Source of the DNA: WTKD01 sp965243525
GTDB lineage: Bacteria; Spirochaetota; Spirochaetia; WTKD01
Direction: 5' to 3'
DNA length: 64,000 nucleotides
Assembly: GCA_965243525.1 (NCBI GenBank)
Contig: OZ251568.1
Coordinates: forward strand, 1,488,001-1,552,000
The notes beneath the pieces were generated by a model that made no database searches, was not told the origin of the DNA, and saw only the letters and a list, made by a program, of their open reading frames with translations. A program made the translations under genes and the position numbers. Below are positions 1-9,721 of this stretch, in pieces; position 1 is the stretch's first letter, and each line of letters starts with the position of its first letter.

Positions 1-1660
1 TGTTTCCATAGGCAATGAAGCTGATGTGGTTTCCTTCACGAACTAATCGTGCCTTTCCAATGGGAATCAGATGTTTTTCTACATCAGCAGAAGTTGCAAT
101 GTCTACGTTGTTTAATTGTGTTTTAGGATAGAAAAAAAGTGTTGGTCTTTTTGAAGCAAACGCTGTATTGAGCATTCCAGCAGCATCTCCAGCGGTGGAT
201 GGCATATACACATCAACACCAGGAATGTGAGCGGTGATGCTTTCCATACTTGCGGCATGAAAGGGCCCCAATCCAGGACGATATCCTCCTGAGGATACCA
301 TAACGATTACCGGAGCTTGCCAAGATCCATCAGCCCGCCAATAGATACTCCCTAATTCACAAAAGAGTTGATTAAATGCAACGGGTAAGAAATCGGCAAA
401 CTGCAAAAAAGCAACCGGATGATTGCCAGCGAGTGCACGGCCTATTGATGCACCAACGATCAATGCCTCGTTCAAAGGGCTATTGGTTACGCGATCAGTT
501 CCATATTTTGTGGACAACCCCTTCGTTACGCCAAACACATCTCCCTTTGGATCTTCCAAATCCTCACCGAAAAGGGTTACGTGATCATCAATGGATAAAT
601 GATAATCAAGCACATTGCGTAATGCTTCGAGCATCGTTAACTCTTTTTTTGCTGCGTCCCCACGATATTCATTTGCAGGATCAAGTAGTTTTGGAGCAAT
701 GTCTCGCGCAACTACTTGCACGGGGTCTGGTTCTGCGGATTGTTGTGCTAATTTTGATTGTGCATAGAGATCCTTATAAATGCTCTGTTGTAGATCTTCC
801 AGTTCAGTTGGATCATATCCTCTCTCGATCAATGCATTGTATGCGTGGATCAGTGGATCATCATTTTTCTGAATAGTAGAAATGCTGTTTTTTGATCGAT
901 AAAGATTGTGATCATCAGCATTAGTGTGGCTGTGGAGGCGTTCAACAGAAAAAACAATTATTTGCGGATGAACATCCTTCCTACAATCTGAGACAATCTT
1001 TTCAAAAGATGTATAGGCATTCAGGACATTTCTCCCGTCGATGTGGTGGACAGGAATATTGAGAAATTGCTGATCTTGCAGGTAATTATAGAAGACCTTT
1101 CCCTTCGTTTTTGTCGAAATAGCGTATGCATTGTCTTGGATCAAGAAGATAATCGGCAGTGATTCAGTTCCTGCATAGATAATTCCCTCCATTACCTCTG
1201 CTTCTTGCGTAGTTCCTTCACCCATGGAACAAAGCGTGATCCCTTTATTTGCTTGCTTCAATGTTTCTGCTACGCCAACAGACTGCAAAAGGCTATTGCC
1301 AACAGGACCAGCCATACTAATTACGTTATGTTCGCGCGATGACATATGTGCATTCATCTGACGACCACGTGACTGTGACCCATCTTTATTAAATAAGCTA
1401 AGAAAAAATGAATAAGGAGAAATCCCGCGAGCAAGCATCAATGCCTTGTCACGATAATGACAATGCAGATAATCTTCTGCTTTAAGATGCGGAATGATTG
1501 CGGCACTTGCCTCATGGCCTGCACCGGACACATGAAAAAACGCTTCTCCTCTCCCAGTATAACTTTGTTCAATAAGATCCATCTCGCGTGCTGTAAGCAT
1601 GAATGTATACATTTCATACAGCGTCTTATTTGAGATTGCCTGTGCAGTGGGTGTTTGCAT
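1..1660 (-). CDS. 2-oxoacid dehydrogenase E1, fused alpha and beta subunits (3' end outside window)
   Basis: Thiamine-diphosphate E1 component of a branched-chain 2-oxoacid, pyruvate or acetoin dehydrogenase complex. The frame opens at the ATG complementary to 1658-1660 and stays open to the window edge, so only about 553 residues are seen. Residues ~1-330 are an E1-alpha domain: HVSGAGHEA near the start and a TPP motif GEGTTQEAE followed ~25 residues later by QDN. From ~335 an E1-beta domain follows in the same frame (TMLEALRNVLDYHL, LFGEDLEDPKGDVFG, NSPLNEALIVGASIG). Alpha/beta fusion is known in several bacterial groups. It diverges from acnA, with 75 bases between the starts, so both may answer to central carbon supply. 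The substrate cannot be told from the sequence; E2 and E3 are not in the window. Confidence 0.85.
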   Translation of the reverse strand, partial: MQTPTAQAISNKTLYEMYTFMLTAREMDLIEQSYTGRGEAFFHVSGAGHEASAAIIPHLKAEDYLHCHYRDKALMLARGISPYSFFLSLFNKDGSQSRGRQMNAHMSSREHNVISMAGPVGNSLLQSVGVAETLKQANKGITLCSMGEGTTQEAEVMEGIIYAGTESLPIIFLIQDNAYAISTKTKGKVFYNYLQDQQFLNIPVHHIDGRNVLNAYTSFEKIVSDCRKDVHPQIIVFSVERLHSHTNADDHNLYRSKNSISTIQKNDDPLIHAYNALIERGYDPTELEDLQQSIYKDLYAQSKLAQQSAEPDPVQVVARDIAPKLLDPANEYRGDAAKKELTMLEALRNVLDYHLSIDDHVTLFGEDLEDPKGDVFGVTKGLSTKYGTDRVTNSPLNEALIVGASIGRALAGNHPVAFLQFADFLPVAFNQLFCELGSIYWRADGSWQAPVIVMVSSGGYRPGLGPFHAASMESITAHIPGVDVYMPSTAGDAAGMLNTAFASKRPTLFFYPKTQLNNVDIATSADVEKHLIPIGKARLVREGNHISFIAYGN

Positions 1661-1703
1661 GATAGCCTCCGCCCCTACTGTAGCATAGTCTATCTTGCTA
1701 GTC

Positions 1704-1732
1704 TATAATGAGGCATAGACCTGATGGAGGGG
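1704..1732 (+). promoter_or_regulatory. Putative -10 and ribosome binding site of acnA
   Basis: A perfect TATAAT lies at 1704-1709, but no good -35 hexamer is placed 16-18 bases upstream. GGAGGGG at 1726-1732 is a strong Shine-Dalgarno sequence placed for the ATG at 1736, not for the ATG at 1724 that overlaps it. The -10 call is tentative; the binding site is firm. Confidence 0.45.
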
Positions 1733-1735
1733 AAC

Positions 1736-4429
1736 ATGAATACATTTGAAACTTTGGCAAAATTAAATGTCCATGGCAAGAGTTTTCACATACATAGCCT
1801 AAAAAACTTAGAAAAAAAGGGATACGAAGTATCCAAATTACCAATTTCTATCCGAATACTGCTGGAATCTGTGTTGCGCAATGAAAATAAAACGAGTATT
1901 AACGCAGAATATATAAGTGTCTTTCTCAAGAGCGCCGCAGAACGTAGAGGGAAGGAAATTCCCTTTGTTCCCGCGCGTGTGTTGCTGCAAGATTTTACAG
2001 GAGTTCCCTGTGTTGTTGACCTGGCTGCCATGCGGAGCACGGTTAAGCGGCTGGGAGGTAATCCAAAAAAAATAAATCCACTCTTACCCGTTGACCTCGT
2101 GATTGATCATTCTATCCAAGTTGATTTTTTTGATTCTCGCGATGCATTAGAAAACAATACGACATTAGAATTCAAACGGAATAAGGAACGCTACGAATTT
2201 TTACGTTGGGGGCAGGAATCCTTGGAGCAGTTTCGAGTTATCCCGCCTGCGAGTGGTATCTGTCACCAGGTTAACCTTGAATATCTTGGAACAGTTGTAC
2301 GAACAAAAGAGGGAGCAGATGGAATTTCCACTGCCTATTTTGACAGTGTTATCGGTACTGATTCTCATACTCCGATGATCAATGGATTGGGAGTCTTGGG
2401 ATGGGGCGTTGGTGGAATAGAGGCAGAAGCAGCAATGCTTGGACAACCAGTCTATATGGTGTTTCCACCGGTTGTGGGGGTTGAAATTAATGGTTCGCTT
2501 AAAAAATCGGTGACAGCAACCGATTTGGTGCTCTATATCACCCAGGTTTTGCGAAAACATGGTGTTGTTGGAAAATTTGTGGAATTCTATGGCGAGGGTC
2601 TTGCGCATATGTCAGTTCCCGACCGGGCAACCATTTCTAATATGGCTCCTGAATACGGCGCAACGATGGGCTTTTTTCCCGTTGATGACAACACCCTACG
2701 TTATCTGACAAATACCGGCCGAAGTGATGAGCAGATTGAACTCGTGCGAGCCTATACACAAGAGCAGGGAGTGTTTAGGACCGCTTCCCAAGAAACTCCT
2801 GAATTTGATGAATTTTTGAAGATAGATTTGGCAGCAGTAGAACCCAGTATCGCTGGTCCAAAGCGTCCACAGGATCGTATCGTTCTTCGTGATGTGGCTG
2901 CGTCGTGGAAAAAATTATTACCCATGGCGGTTAAGGATGGCGGTTTTGGACTGGCAGCCGATGCCTACGATAGATCAGCATCAATCAAAGATCCTAATGG
3001 AGAAAATTATACCCTTTCAAATGGGGATGTGGTGATAGCAGCAATTACTAGTTGTACGAATACCAGTAATCCCAAGGTTTTGGTTACCGCAGGCTTGCTT
3101 GCCAAAAAGGCTGCAGAACGGGGCCTCACTCGAAAACCGTGGGTGAAAACCAGTTTTGCTCCGGGATCCGTTGTTGTTACTGATTATCTTGAGCGATGTG
3201 ACCTATTGAGGTCGTTTGAAAAGACCGGATTCTACCTTGTGGGGTATGGGTGCACCACCTGCATTGGAAACAGTGGCCCACTGCCTGATCATATTGCACA
3301 AGCAGTTGAACAAGAGGATCTGCTGGTTGCAAGTGTTCTTTCCGGAAACAGAAATTTTGAAGGGCGGGTAAACCCACATACCAAGGCGAACTTCCTCATG
3401 TCACCGCCGTTGGTGCTTGCCTATGCCCTGGCGGGAAACATTCGACTAGATCTTACGAAGGATGCAATTGGTGTTGATACCGATGGAAAACCTGTCTATC
3501 TAAGCGATCTCTGGCCAGATGATGCTGAAGTGGATGATTATCTTGGGCGAGCGATGGATGTACAGGCTTTTGTGAACCGATATGCTGATATTGAATCTGC
3601 AAACGATGCGTGGAACAAAATTCATGCAGGGGGTGGTGATATCTATCGTTGGGACAGCAAGAGTACCTATATCCAAGAGCCTCCGTTTTTCGACGATTTC
3701 GGAACGGGTATACCAAAAATTGAACCAATTAACGATGCACGCGTGTTGGTACATGCGGGAAACAGCATTACGACTGATCACATCAGCCCGGCAGGAGCAA
3801 TTGCAGAGCAAAGTCCAGCGGGGCATTATCTGCAGTCCATTGGCGTAGGCCGCATTGATTTCAATTCCTATGGCAGCCGCCGAGGGAATGATCGCATTAT
3901 GACTCGCGGAACCTTTGCAAATATTCGATTTAGAAACAAACTTGCTGAGGGAACCGAAGGATCACAAACTGTTTATTTTCCTACCAAGGAAGTAAAAAGC
4001 ATCTACGATGCTGCTATGCTGTACAAGCAGGCAAAGATTCCCACAGTTGTCCTTGCAGGGAAAGATTATGGCATGGGATCAAGTCGAGACTGGGCGGCCA
4101 AAGGCGTTTTCTTGTTGGGAGTTCGTGCGATTATCGCTGAATCGTATGAGCGTATTCACCGAAGCAATCTTGTTGGAATGGGAGTCTTGCCTCTGCAATT
4201 TCAAGATGGCGATACTGCAGAAACATTGGGATTGACCGGATGGGAGACATATACCATTGCTGTTGATGATTCTCTTAAACCACAATCGATTGTGCAGGTG
4301 AGAGCAGAAGAAGAAGGGCAGATCAAGGAATTTCAGGTGCTGTGTCGTATCGATAGTGCTGTTGAGATTGAGTATTACCGAAATCAAGGAATTCTTCAGA
4401 CTGTCATGCGGACATTGGTACAGACCTAG
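1736..4429 (+). CDS. acnA: Aconitate hydratase AcnA
   Basis: Cytoplasmic iron-sulfur enzyme that interconverts citrate and isocitrate via cis-aconitate. The 897-residue length and domain order match AcnA/IRP-type aconitase. The three [4Fe-4S] cysteines are visible: C440 in SCTNTSNP, and C506 and C509 in GCTTCIGNSGP. The substrate motifs IGTDSHTPM and the C-terminal swivel domain (GKDYGMGSSRDWAAKG) are intact. The ATG at 1736 is preferred over the one at 1724 because GGAGGGG sits between them. It is divergent from the E1 gene. Aconitase is absent from many host-restricted spirochaetes, so its presence suggests at least a partial oxidative or glutamate-forming branch of the TCA cycle. Confidence 0.95.
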   Translation: MNTFETLAKLNVHGKSFHIHSLKNLEKKGYEVSKLPISIRILLESVLRNENKTSINAEYISVFLKSAAERRGKEIPFVPARVLLQDFTGVPCVVDLAAMRSTVKRLGGNPKKINPLLPVDLVIDHSIQVDFFDSRDALENNTTLEFKRNKERYEFLRWGQESLEQFRVIPPASGICHQVNLEYLGTVVRTKEGADGISTAYFDSVIGTDSHTPMINGLGVLGWGVGGIEAEAAMLGQPVYMVFPPVVGVEINGSLKKSVTATDLVLYITQVLRKHGVVGKFVEFYGEGLAHMSVPDRATISNMAPEYGATMGFFPVDDNTLRYLTNTGRSDEQIELVRAYTQEQGVFRTASQETPEFDEFLKIDLAAVEPSIAGPKRPQDRIVLRDVAASWKKLLPMAVKDGGFGLAADAYDRSASIKDPNGENYTLSNGDVVIAAITSCTNTSNPKVLVTAGLLAKKAAERGLTRKPWVKTSFAPGSVVVTDYLERCDLLRSFEKTGFYLVGYGCTTCIGNSGPLPDHIAQAVEQEDLLVASVLSGNRNFEGRVNPHTKANFLMSPPLVLAYALAGNIRLDLTKDAIGVDTDGKPVYLSDLWPDDAEVDDYLGRAMDVQAFVNRYADIESANDAWNKIHAGGGDIYRWDSKSTYIQEPPFFDDFGTGIPKIEPINDARVLVHAGNSITTDHISPAGAIAEQSPAGHYLQSIGVGRIDFNSYGSRRGNDRIMTRGTFANIRFRNKLAEGTEGSQTVYFPTKEVKSIYDAAMLYKQAKIPTVVLAGKDYGMGSSRDWAAKGVFLLGVRAIIAESYERIHRSNLVGMGVLPLQFQDGDTAETLGLTGWETYTIAVDDSLKPQSIVQVRAEEEGQIKEFQVLCRIDSAVEIEYYRNQGILQTVMRTLVQT

Positions 4430-4517
4430 GTTGCTCTAAAGACATTCGGTGTAAATCAAATTTGCAGGAAAGGTATGGCTCTGTTGCAAGGGGCATCTCC
4501 AAGGATTGCTCTTCGTA

Positions 4518-5588
4518 TTAGAACAGACAGTTCCAAGTGATGCCTTCTCCTGCATGGATATATTTCTTAACTGGCTTTCCCAAAATAAGTTCAAAACAAC
4601 GTGGATGCAGCCCAGGACTTCCCTGTTGTTCTGCACGTAGTATCGCGCAATTTTTCTCTGAGATATTTTGTCCAACATCGATATCCTCTTGTGCAAGAAT
4701 ACTTCGTCGACTGGTGTAATAGCTTGCCTGTTCCTGCGAAGATAGGTGGTATTGACCATCACCACTTGCTTTGCGAACACGTTCTTTTGTAAAACGTTTT
4801 TCAAGGTAGTTCAACGCCGACACTCCATCGTCAGATTTCAATCGTTCGCTGAACAATATACTTTCCTGACAGAGGAGTGATAATTGCCTTGGGGTAATAG
4901 AAATGGGATCATCAAGCCCTCCAGAAGGTTTTGCAAGCCTTATATGTTTTTCAACATGGGTCGCTTGATAATACTGTGCCAATAATGGAATAAAAAGCGG
5001 ATCGATGCTGTGATCAGAACAGCCAACAGGCACCGAAAAAAGTTTGCGGAGGGGTGGGATGCAAGCAAGTGCATAATCGCTTTCGGCGGCGGGATAGGAA
5101 GTGACGCAATGCAGCAAGGTAGTGGGACAAGCGTCTAAATAGGTGAGTGCCTCTTCGATGTCACCGAGGCGGGCAAGTCCTGTTGATGCAAATACCGGTA
5201 ATTGGTGTTTGTTAACAAATCGTAGCAAGGGGATATGGTTGAGTTCGGGGGACGCAATTTTGAATGCATGGACACCGATAGCAGCGAGGGCTTGGGCACT
5301 GCCTAGCCCAAATGGAGTACAGAGAAACCTAATCTTTCTCGATGCAGCATAGCTTGCTAATTCCGCATAGAATTCTGGTTTTTGCTCAAGTGCGAGAAAT
5401 CGTTCGTACAAATTTACTGCATTGTTAAACAGATCGATGGGTTTTGTCTTTTTATGAAGAATTTCATCGGCGATGATATATTGAAACTTGACAAATTGCG
5501 CGCCGGCTTCTGCAGCAGCGTCGATAAGTTCTCGTGCATATACGATGTCACCGGCATGTGCGCTTCCCGCTTCAGCGATAATATCCAT
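4518..5588 (-). CDS. NeuB/SpsE-type N-acetylneuraminate (sialic or nonulosonic acid) synthase
   Basis: Likely condenses an N-acetylated hexose with phosphoenolpyruvate to make a nine-carbon nonulosonic acid for surface glycans or flagellin glycosylation. The protein has 356 residues. An N-terminal TIM-barrel NeuB domain carries IAEAGSAHAGD, KIASPEL, LHCVTSYP, GCSDHS and VEKHIRL; a C-terminal SAF (antifreeze-like) domain carries RRSILAQEDIDVGQ. It starts two bases after the serS stop, so it is the last gene of the bioY-to-serS operon. No CMP-transferase (neuA) or epimerase (neuC) lies beside it, so the exact sugar product is unknown (sialic, legionaminic or pseudaminic type). Confidence 0.85.
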   Translation of the reverse strand: MDIIAEAGSAHAGDIVYARELIDAAAEAGAQFVKFQYIIADEILHKKTKPIDLFNNAVNLYERFLALEQKPEFYAELASYAASRKIRFLCTPFGLGSAQALAAIGVHAFKIASPELNHIPLLRFVNKHQLPVFASTGLARLGDIEEALTYLDACPTTLLHCVTSYPAAESDYALACIPPLRKLFSVPVGCSDHSIDPLFIPLLAQYYQATHVEKHIRLAKPSGGLDDPISITPRQLSLLCQESILFSERLKSDDGVSALNYLEKRFTKERVRKASGDGQYHLSSQEQASYYTSRRSILAQEDIDVGQNISEKNCAILRAEQQGSPGLHPRCFELILGKPVKKYIHAGEGITWNCLF

Positions 5589-5590
5589 AG

Positions 5591-6868
5591 CTAGGCAGGG
5601 ATGGATGTGAACCCGGTATAGGGTTGGAGCGCCTTCGGAATCACGATACTGCCATCCTCTTGCTGATGGTTTTCGATCAGCGCAATCATTGCTCGGGACG
5701 TTGCAACTGCAGTCCCGTTAAGGGTGTGTACAAAGGTAGTTGATTTTGACTCTCCACCATTTCGATATCGTATTTTTAACCGGCGACTTTGAAAATCACG
5801 ACAATTGGAAGTACTTGTGATTTCTCCCCATGCTCCGTGTGGGTCCCTTCCGGGCATCCAAGCTTCAAGGTCATATTTTTTATACGTAGGTGCGCTAAGT
5901 TCCCCAGTGCAGGCCTCAACAACCCGAAAGGGAATTTCTAATCCCTGAAACAGTGATTCTTCAATACTTCGCAGACGTTCCAGTTCGTCATCAGAACTAT
6001 GCTCATCGGTAAAAGAGAAGAGCTCAACCTTTGTGAATTGATGTACGCGGTACAAACCTCGCGAGTATTTTCCTGCAGCTCCTGCTTCTTTTCGAAAACA
6101 ATGCGATAACCCAACCATTCGAATCGGCAATTGCTCATGAGAAAGGATGGAATCTGCAAAATACCCACCAAGGGTTATTTCAGCAGTCCCCACCAAACAG
6201 AGGTCCTCCTGCTCAATACGATAGATGTCAGGGCTATCACTCCGTGGTGAATAGCCAAGGCTTTCTACAATATCCTGTTTTGCAAGATCAGGTGTTTGAT
6301 AGAGGCTATACCCATACGTTTGTGCGATATCCAATGCATAACGTATCAGGGCAAGTTCGAGAATGACCGCTTGGTTTTTTAAAAAATAAAACTTTGTGCC
6401 AGAAGTCTTGGTTCCTGCATCAAAATCAATAAGATCTCGTTCTTGCATCAACTGCAAATGGTTCTTTGGAGAAAATGAAAAGTTCTTTTTGTCTCCTCGG
6501 TGGGCTATGACGGTGTTGTCTTCTTCTCCCTTGCCAATTGGAACAGCGGGGTCGATGATATTCGGAACACGTTTTAACGCTTCGTTCCAGTTGTGGTGTA
6601 GCTCAGATTCCTTGCCTTGCAATGCTTGAATCTTTTGTTTGATTTGTTTGCCGGTTTCGATTGCCTTCTTTCGGGTGGCTTCCTCAGGTGATTTTGATTG
6701 CTTCGCCAATTGATTGCGGAGTTGTTGTTCTTGTTCGAGTTCCTGACGAACCGTTCGCCACTCTTCATACAAAGAACATACCATTTCAATATCTATAGGA
6801 ATGTTTTTGTTTCGTGCATCTTTTTCTACACGGGTTTTGTTTTCAAGTATATATCTAATATCGAGCAT
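5591..6868 (-). CDS. serS: Seryl-tRNA synthetase
   Basis: Class II aminoacyl-tRNA synthetase that charges tRNA-Ser. The 425-residue length is standard. The first ~105 residues form the antiparallel coiled-coil tRNA arm, rich in Glu, Gln and Lys. The catalytic core shows GTAEITLGGYF, motif 2 (HCFRKEAGAAGKYSRGLYR, contacting ATP) and motif 3 (TLNGTAVATSRAMIALIENHQ). It lies in the minus-strand operon, 39 bases after proC and directly before the NeuB-like gene. Confidence 0.97.
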   Translation of the reverse strand: MLDIRYILENKTRVEKDARNKNIPIDIEMVCSLYEEWRTVRQELEQEQQLRNQLAKQSKSPEEATRKKAIETGKQIKQKIQALQGKESELHHNWNEALKRVPNIIDPAVPIGKGEEDNTVIAHRGDKKNFSFSPKNHLQLMQERDLIDFDAGTKTSGTKFYFLKNQAVILELALIRYALDIAQTYGYSLYQTPDLAKQDIVESLGYSPRSDSPDIYRIEQEDLCLVGTAEITLGGYFADSILSHEQLPIRMVGLSHCFRKEAGAAGKYSRGLYRVHQFTKVELFSFTDEHSSDDELERLRSIEESLFQGLEIPFRVVEACTGELSAPTYKKYDLEAWMPGRDPHGAWGEITSTSNCRDFQSRRLKIRYRNGGESKSTTFVHTLNGTAVATSRAMIALIENHQQEDGSIVIPKALQPYTGFTSIPA

Positions 6869-6907
6869 ATCAGAGTGTAAAAAAATAATGAGAATCTGGG
6901 AAGCAAA

Positions 6908-7717
6908 TCATTCTGCCAACGATTCCATATCTTTGCTGCGTTGGACAACGGCATGAACCGCTTTTTGAAGTGTTGTTGCACTCTGCCCCTCGTTGAGAGC
7001 TTTGATTCCTGCAATCGTCGTTCCTGCTGGAGAACACACCCGGGTAATCAGGTCAACAGCATTGTTTCCCTGTTCATGCTGTTCTTTCGCATAGAGAGCA
7101 GCACCGAGAAGCATCTCATGAATGATGTTCACCGCGCTAGGATATGGGAGGCCTTCGCTGACAGCAGCCATCGCAAGATCGTGGATGAACTGAAAGACAA
7201 AGGCAATGCCAGAACCGGACAATGCAGTTATTACAGGAATGAGCGCCTCTGGAACAACGATGAGCGTTCCAAGGCGTTTTGCCACTGATTGAGTAAGTGC
7301 AACGAAAGCTGAATCTTCAGCATCACTTGGATCAATGCAATATCCGGTCACAGCCTTTCCGATTGTGGCGGTGAGTGAGGGCATGATGCGTGCTATTTTC
7401 TTTGTCTGCAGACGGCTCTTTAAGACAGACAATGGAATACCTGCCAATAGTGAAAGATAGGGTGCATTTTTTGGCAGTGTGGAGGCAATCGATGAGAAGT
7501 CTTGGGGTTTTATCGCGAGGACAATGAGGTCAGGTGGAGATTTATGTAATACATCGGGTGATGCAACACAATCTGCCTTTGGCAATGTTTCTGCAAGATA
7601 TGTTCGTCGTTGTGATGATCCCTCGATAATAGTCACCGAATACGTGTCGACAATACGCGAAGCAAGTGCAAATCCCATATTTCCCCCACCAAGAATACTG
7701 ATAGTCTGCATAGCCAT
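6908..7717 (-). CDS. proC: Pyrroline-5-carboxylate reductase
   Basis: Catalyses the last step of proline synthesis, NAD(P)H-dependent reduction of pyrroline-5-carboxylate. The N-terminal Rossmann motif ILGGGNMGFALA and the C-terminal dimer domain with SGSGIAFVFQFIHDLAMAA and TRVCSPAGTTIAGIKALN are typical. The open frame extends to 8053 but that part overlaps trmL; the ATG complementary to 7715-7717 is chosen because AGGAGG stands four bases before it (a second ATG at 7709-7711 is possible). The stop codon of trmL is embedded just before this binding site, so the two are probably translationally coupled. Length is 269 residues, normal for ProC. Confidence 0.94.
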   Translation of the reverse strand: MAMQTISILGGGNMGFALASRIVDTYSVTIIEGSSQRRTYLAETLPKADCVASPDVLHKSPPDLIVLAIKPQDFSSIASTLPKNAPYLSLLAGIPLSVLKSRLQTKKIARIMPSLTATIGKAVTGYCIDPSDAEDSAFVALTQSVAKRLGTLIVVPEALIPVITALSGSGIAFVFQFIHDLAMAAVSEGLPYPSAVNIIHEMLLGAALYAKEQHEQGNNAVDLITRVCSPAGTTIAGIKALNEGQSATTLQKAVHAVVQRSKDMESLAE

Positions 7718-7727
7718 AATTCCTCCT

Positions 7728-8201
7728 TTAAAGTATACACCTAAACCCCTGGAGGGCAGCAACATGATAGGCAAGAATGGCAACGCTGTTTGCAAGATTG
7801 AGAGAACGCACTTCCTTTCGCATGGGAATGCGCACACTCTGTGTATGGTATTGATCGAGAAATTCCTTTGAAAGTCCATTACTTTCTTTGCCAAATACCA
7901 AAAAACAATCCTTGGTATCGTCAGGATAGGGATAGTCGACATAGTGCTGCGAAGCATGTGAAGATGTAAAGACACAATATTCTGCAGGGTATTGTGAAAA
8001 AAAACTTGATATCGTTTCGTGGCGATGTAATTGAACATAGGGCCAATAATCAAGTCCTGCTCGTTTCACATTACGTTCTGAAATTACAAAGGGGATGGTG
8101 CCAACGATGTGCAGATCAATTTGCAAGGCTGCACAGGTGCGTGCGATGTTCCCGGTATTTTGGGGAATTTCTGGTTCAATCAGGACGATATGAATTGCCA
8201 T
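7728..8201 (-). CDS. trmL: tRNA (cytidine/uridine-34-2'-O)-methyltransferase TrmL
   Basis: SPOUT-class methyltransferase that methylates the ribose of the wobble base in leucine tRNAs using S-adenosylmethionine. The 157 residues show the family start (IHIVLIEPEIPQNTGNIARTC), the trefoil-knot motif LVFGKESNGL and SLNLANSVAILAYH. The start overlaps the end of bioN by 22 bases, which argues for cotranscription with the biotin transporter. Its stop codon TAA precedes the proC binding site directly. Confidence 0.93.
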   Translation of the reverse strand: MAIHIVLIEPEIPQNTGNIARTCAALQIDLHIVGTIPFVISERNVKRAGLDYWPYVQLHRHETISSFFSQYPAEYCVFTSSHASQHYVDYPYPDDTKDCFLVFGKESNGLSKEFLDQYHTQSVRIPMRKEVRSLNLANSVAILAYHVAALQGFRCIL

Positions 8202-8908
8202 GCACTAGGATACGCGATGAGAAGACAGGCAAGCAATACGGTGAGTGCCCAATTATACCGTGGTGAAATTCGAACATCTGTCTTCCAGGCCTCCATGGTG
8301 AATTGCTTCAACACCAAAACATCGTGGAGGGTGCAGACATAGCGAAGTTGTTCTTGCATGAGGCCAAGGCTAAGATACCACGTATAGCGTATGGGATTAC
8401 GCATGGGACGGATTCTTCGCAGGAGCAAGGCATCTCGCAACGTACAATAGGATTCCCCGATATGGAGCAAAAACACAAAAATAAAAGAAAGGACAAATGC
8501 GAATCCGCTGAGTATGCGAATCCTAGCTAATTTCCGGATGAAGTTCATGTAGTCGTAGTGAGAAGTGCTGATAAACAAAACAGATCCACTCAATACCGAT
8601 GCGGTCAACTGCAGAAGATAGGTTACTATTCTGTTTTGTGAAACTTCTCCAGAGATAACCATAAACAGTGCGGAAAGACCAAGGATGGGAGAAAATAAGA
8701 GCAATGATTTCGCGATTTGTCTGTATGCGCCAGGGATGGCGATGGATACTATGATGGATAGCATTCCGCAAAGGATGTATGCGGGGATGGGATAGGCTGA
8801 ATAGAGGGCCCATTGCACGGTGCATAAGAGGATGATCTTTTGGAAAAAATTAAAAGGTGTGCGTATGTGTTGCTGAGAAAACTGAAAGAGTGGAAGTCGA
8901 ACTGCCAT
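8180..8908 (-). CDS. bioN: ECF transporter T component (BioN/EcfT)
   Basis: Transmembrane coupling subunit of an energy-coupling-factor vitamin importer, linking the ATPase to the substrate-binding BioY. The 242 residues contain several hydrophobic segments, and the cytoplasmic coupling helices appear as LRDALLLRRIRPM and LRYVCTLHDVLVLK, resembling the Ala-Arg-Gly-type motifs of EcfT less strictly than usual. It lies between bioM and trmL. The gene order bioY-bioM-bioN makes biotin the likely substrate. Only one ATPase gene is present, as in dedicated BioMNY systems. Confidence 0.85.
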   Translation of the reverse strand: MAVRLPLFQFSQQHIRTPFNFFQKIILLCTVQWALYSAYPIPAYILCGMLSIIVSIAIPGAYRQIAKSLLLFSPILGLSALFMVISGEVSQNRIVTYLLQLTASVLSGSVLFISTSHYDYMNFIRKLARIRILSGFAFVLSFIFVFLLHIGESYCTLRDALLLRRIRPMRNPIRYTWYLSLGLMQEQLRYVCTLHDVLVLKQFTMEAWKTDVRISPRYNWALTVLLACLLIAYPSAWQFISS

Positions 8909-8926
8909 AGGTATTCCTACGTAATC

Positions 8927-9694
8927 CTATGGGTGATGGGTATTTTTCTGCAAGAGGATGCTCATCTGATCAAGGGGTAGGTGAGGGGATTCAAGTCCAT
9001 ACGCTGCAAGCTTGGGGAGCACTGCCTCAGGATTAGCGGCATGCTTCAGTTCGCCTGCATCCATCACAAGCATACGCTGCGCATGGGCGAGCACCATATG
9101 ATAGGCATGAGTGACAAGGACGATGCCCACGCCAGATTTGTGAATAGTCAACAAGGCTTGAAGCAAGGTAAGGCAGGCGGGATGATCAAGCGATTGAAAT
9201 GGTTCGTCTAAAAACAATATACAGGGGTTGCATATGACAACAGTGGCTATTGCGATTAATCGACGTTCTCCGCCTGACAGGGTTGTGATGTTGCGATCAA
9301 GCAGATGGTCAATGGGGATCATCTGAGCGAGTGCAGCAATCCGTGCATCGTGTTCCGATGCTGCTATACCTTGCATTTCGAGACTCAAGGAAAGATCATC
9401 GCGAACAATATTACATAGAACTTGTTTTTCTGCATCTTGGAGAACGAGGCCTACCTTTTGCTGTATAGGTGCACCTTTTTTGGGAGGCCCAGCAAGAAGG
9501 TCATCGCTCCACCATACCTTGCCTTGATCAGGTTTTTCCAGTCCTACAATAGTTCGAAGTAACAAGGATTTTCCCGCTCCATTCTTCCCCACCAATACAG
9601 CAAATTCATCAGATGAAAACGATGCAGATACATCTGTCAACAGCGGAACAGCTGTTTCGTTCTTAAGGGTGATCTGATCAAGGTGGACGGTCAT
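8927..9694 (-). CDS. bioM: ECF transporter ATPase (BioM/EcfA)
   Basis: ATP-binding subunit that powers biotin uptake. The 255 residues carry Walker A GKNGAGKSLLL, a Q-loop region LVLQDAEKQVLC, the signature LSGGERRLIAIA, Walker B ILFLDEPFQSLDH and the switch histidine in LVTHAYHM. It sits 27 bases after bioY and 18 bases before bioN in the same direction. The presence of all catalytic motifs suggests a homodimeric ATPase. Confidence 0.92.
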   Translation of the reverse strand: MTVHLDQITLKNETAVPLLTDVSASFSSDEFAVLVGKNGAGKSLLLRTIVGLEKPDQGKVWWSDDLLAGPPKKGAPIQQKVGLVLQDAEKQVLCNIVRDDLSLSLEMQGIAASEHDARIAALAQMIPIDHLLDRNITTLSGGERRLIAIATVVICNPCILFLDEPFQSLDHPACLTLLQALLTIHKSGVGIVLVTHAYHMVLAHAQRMLVMDAGELKHAANPEAVLPKLAAYGLESPHLPLDQMSILLQKNTHHP

Positions 9695-9721
9695 AGGGAT
9701 ATCTGTTGCAGTAAGAAGATT

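Noticed and set aside
376..876. 166-residue plus-strand frame at the window start
   Set aside because: It is antisense to the E1 gene, which has clear TPP motifs; the product has no recognisable features.
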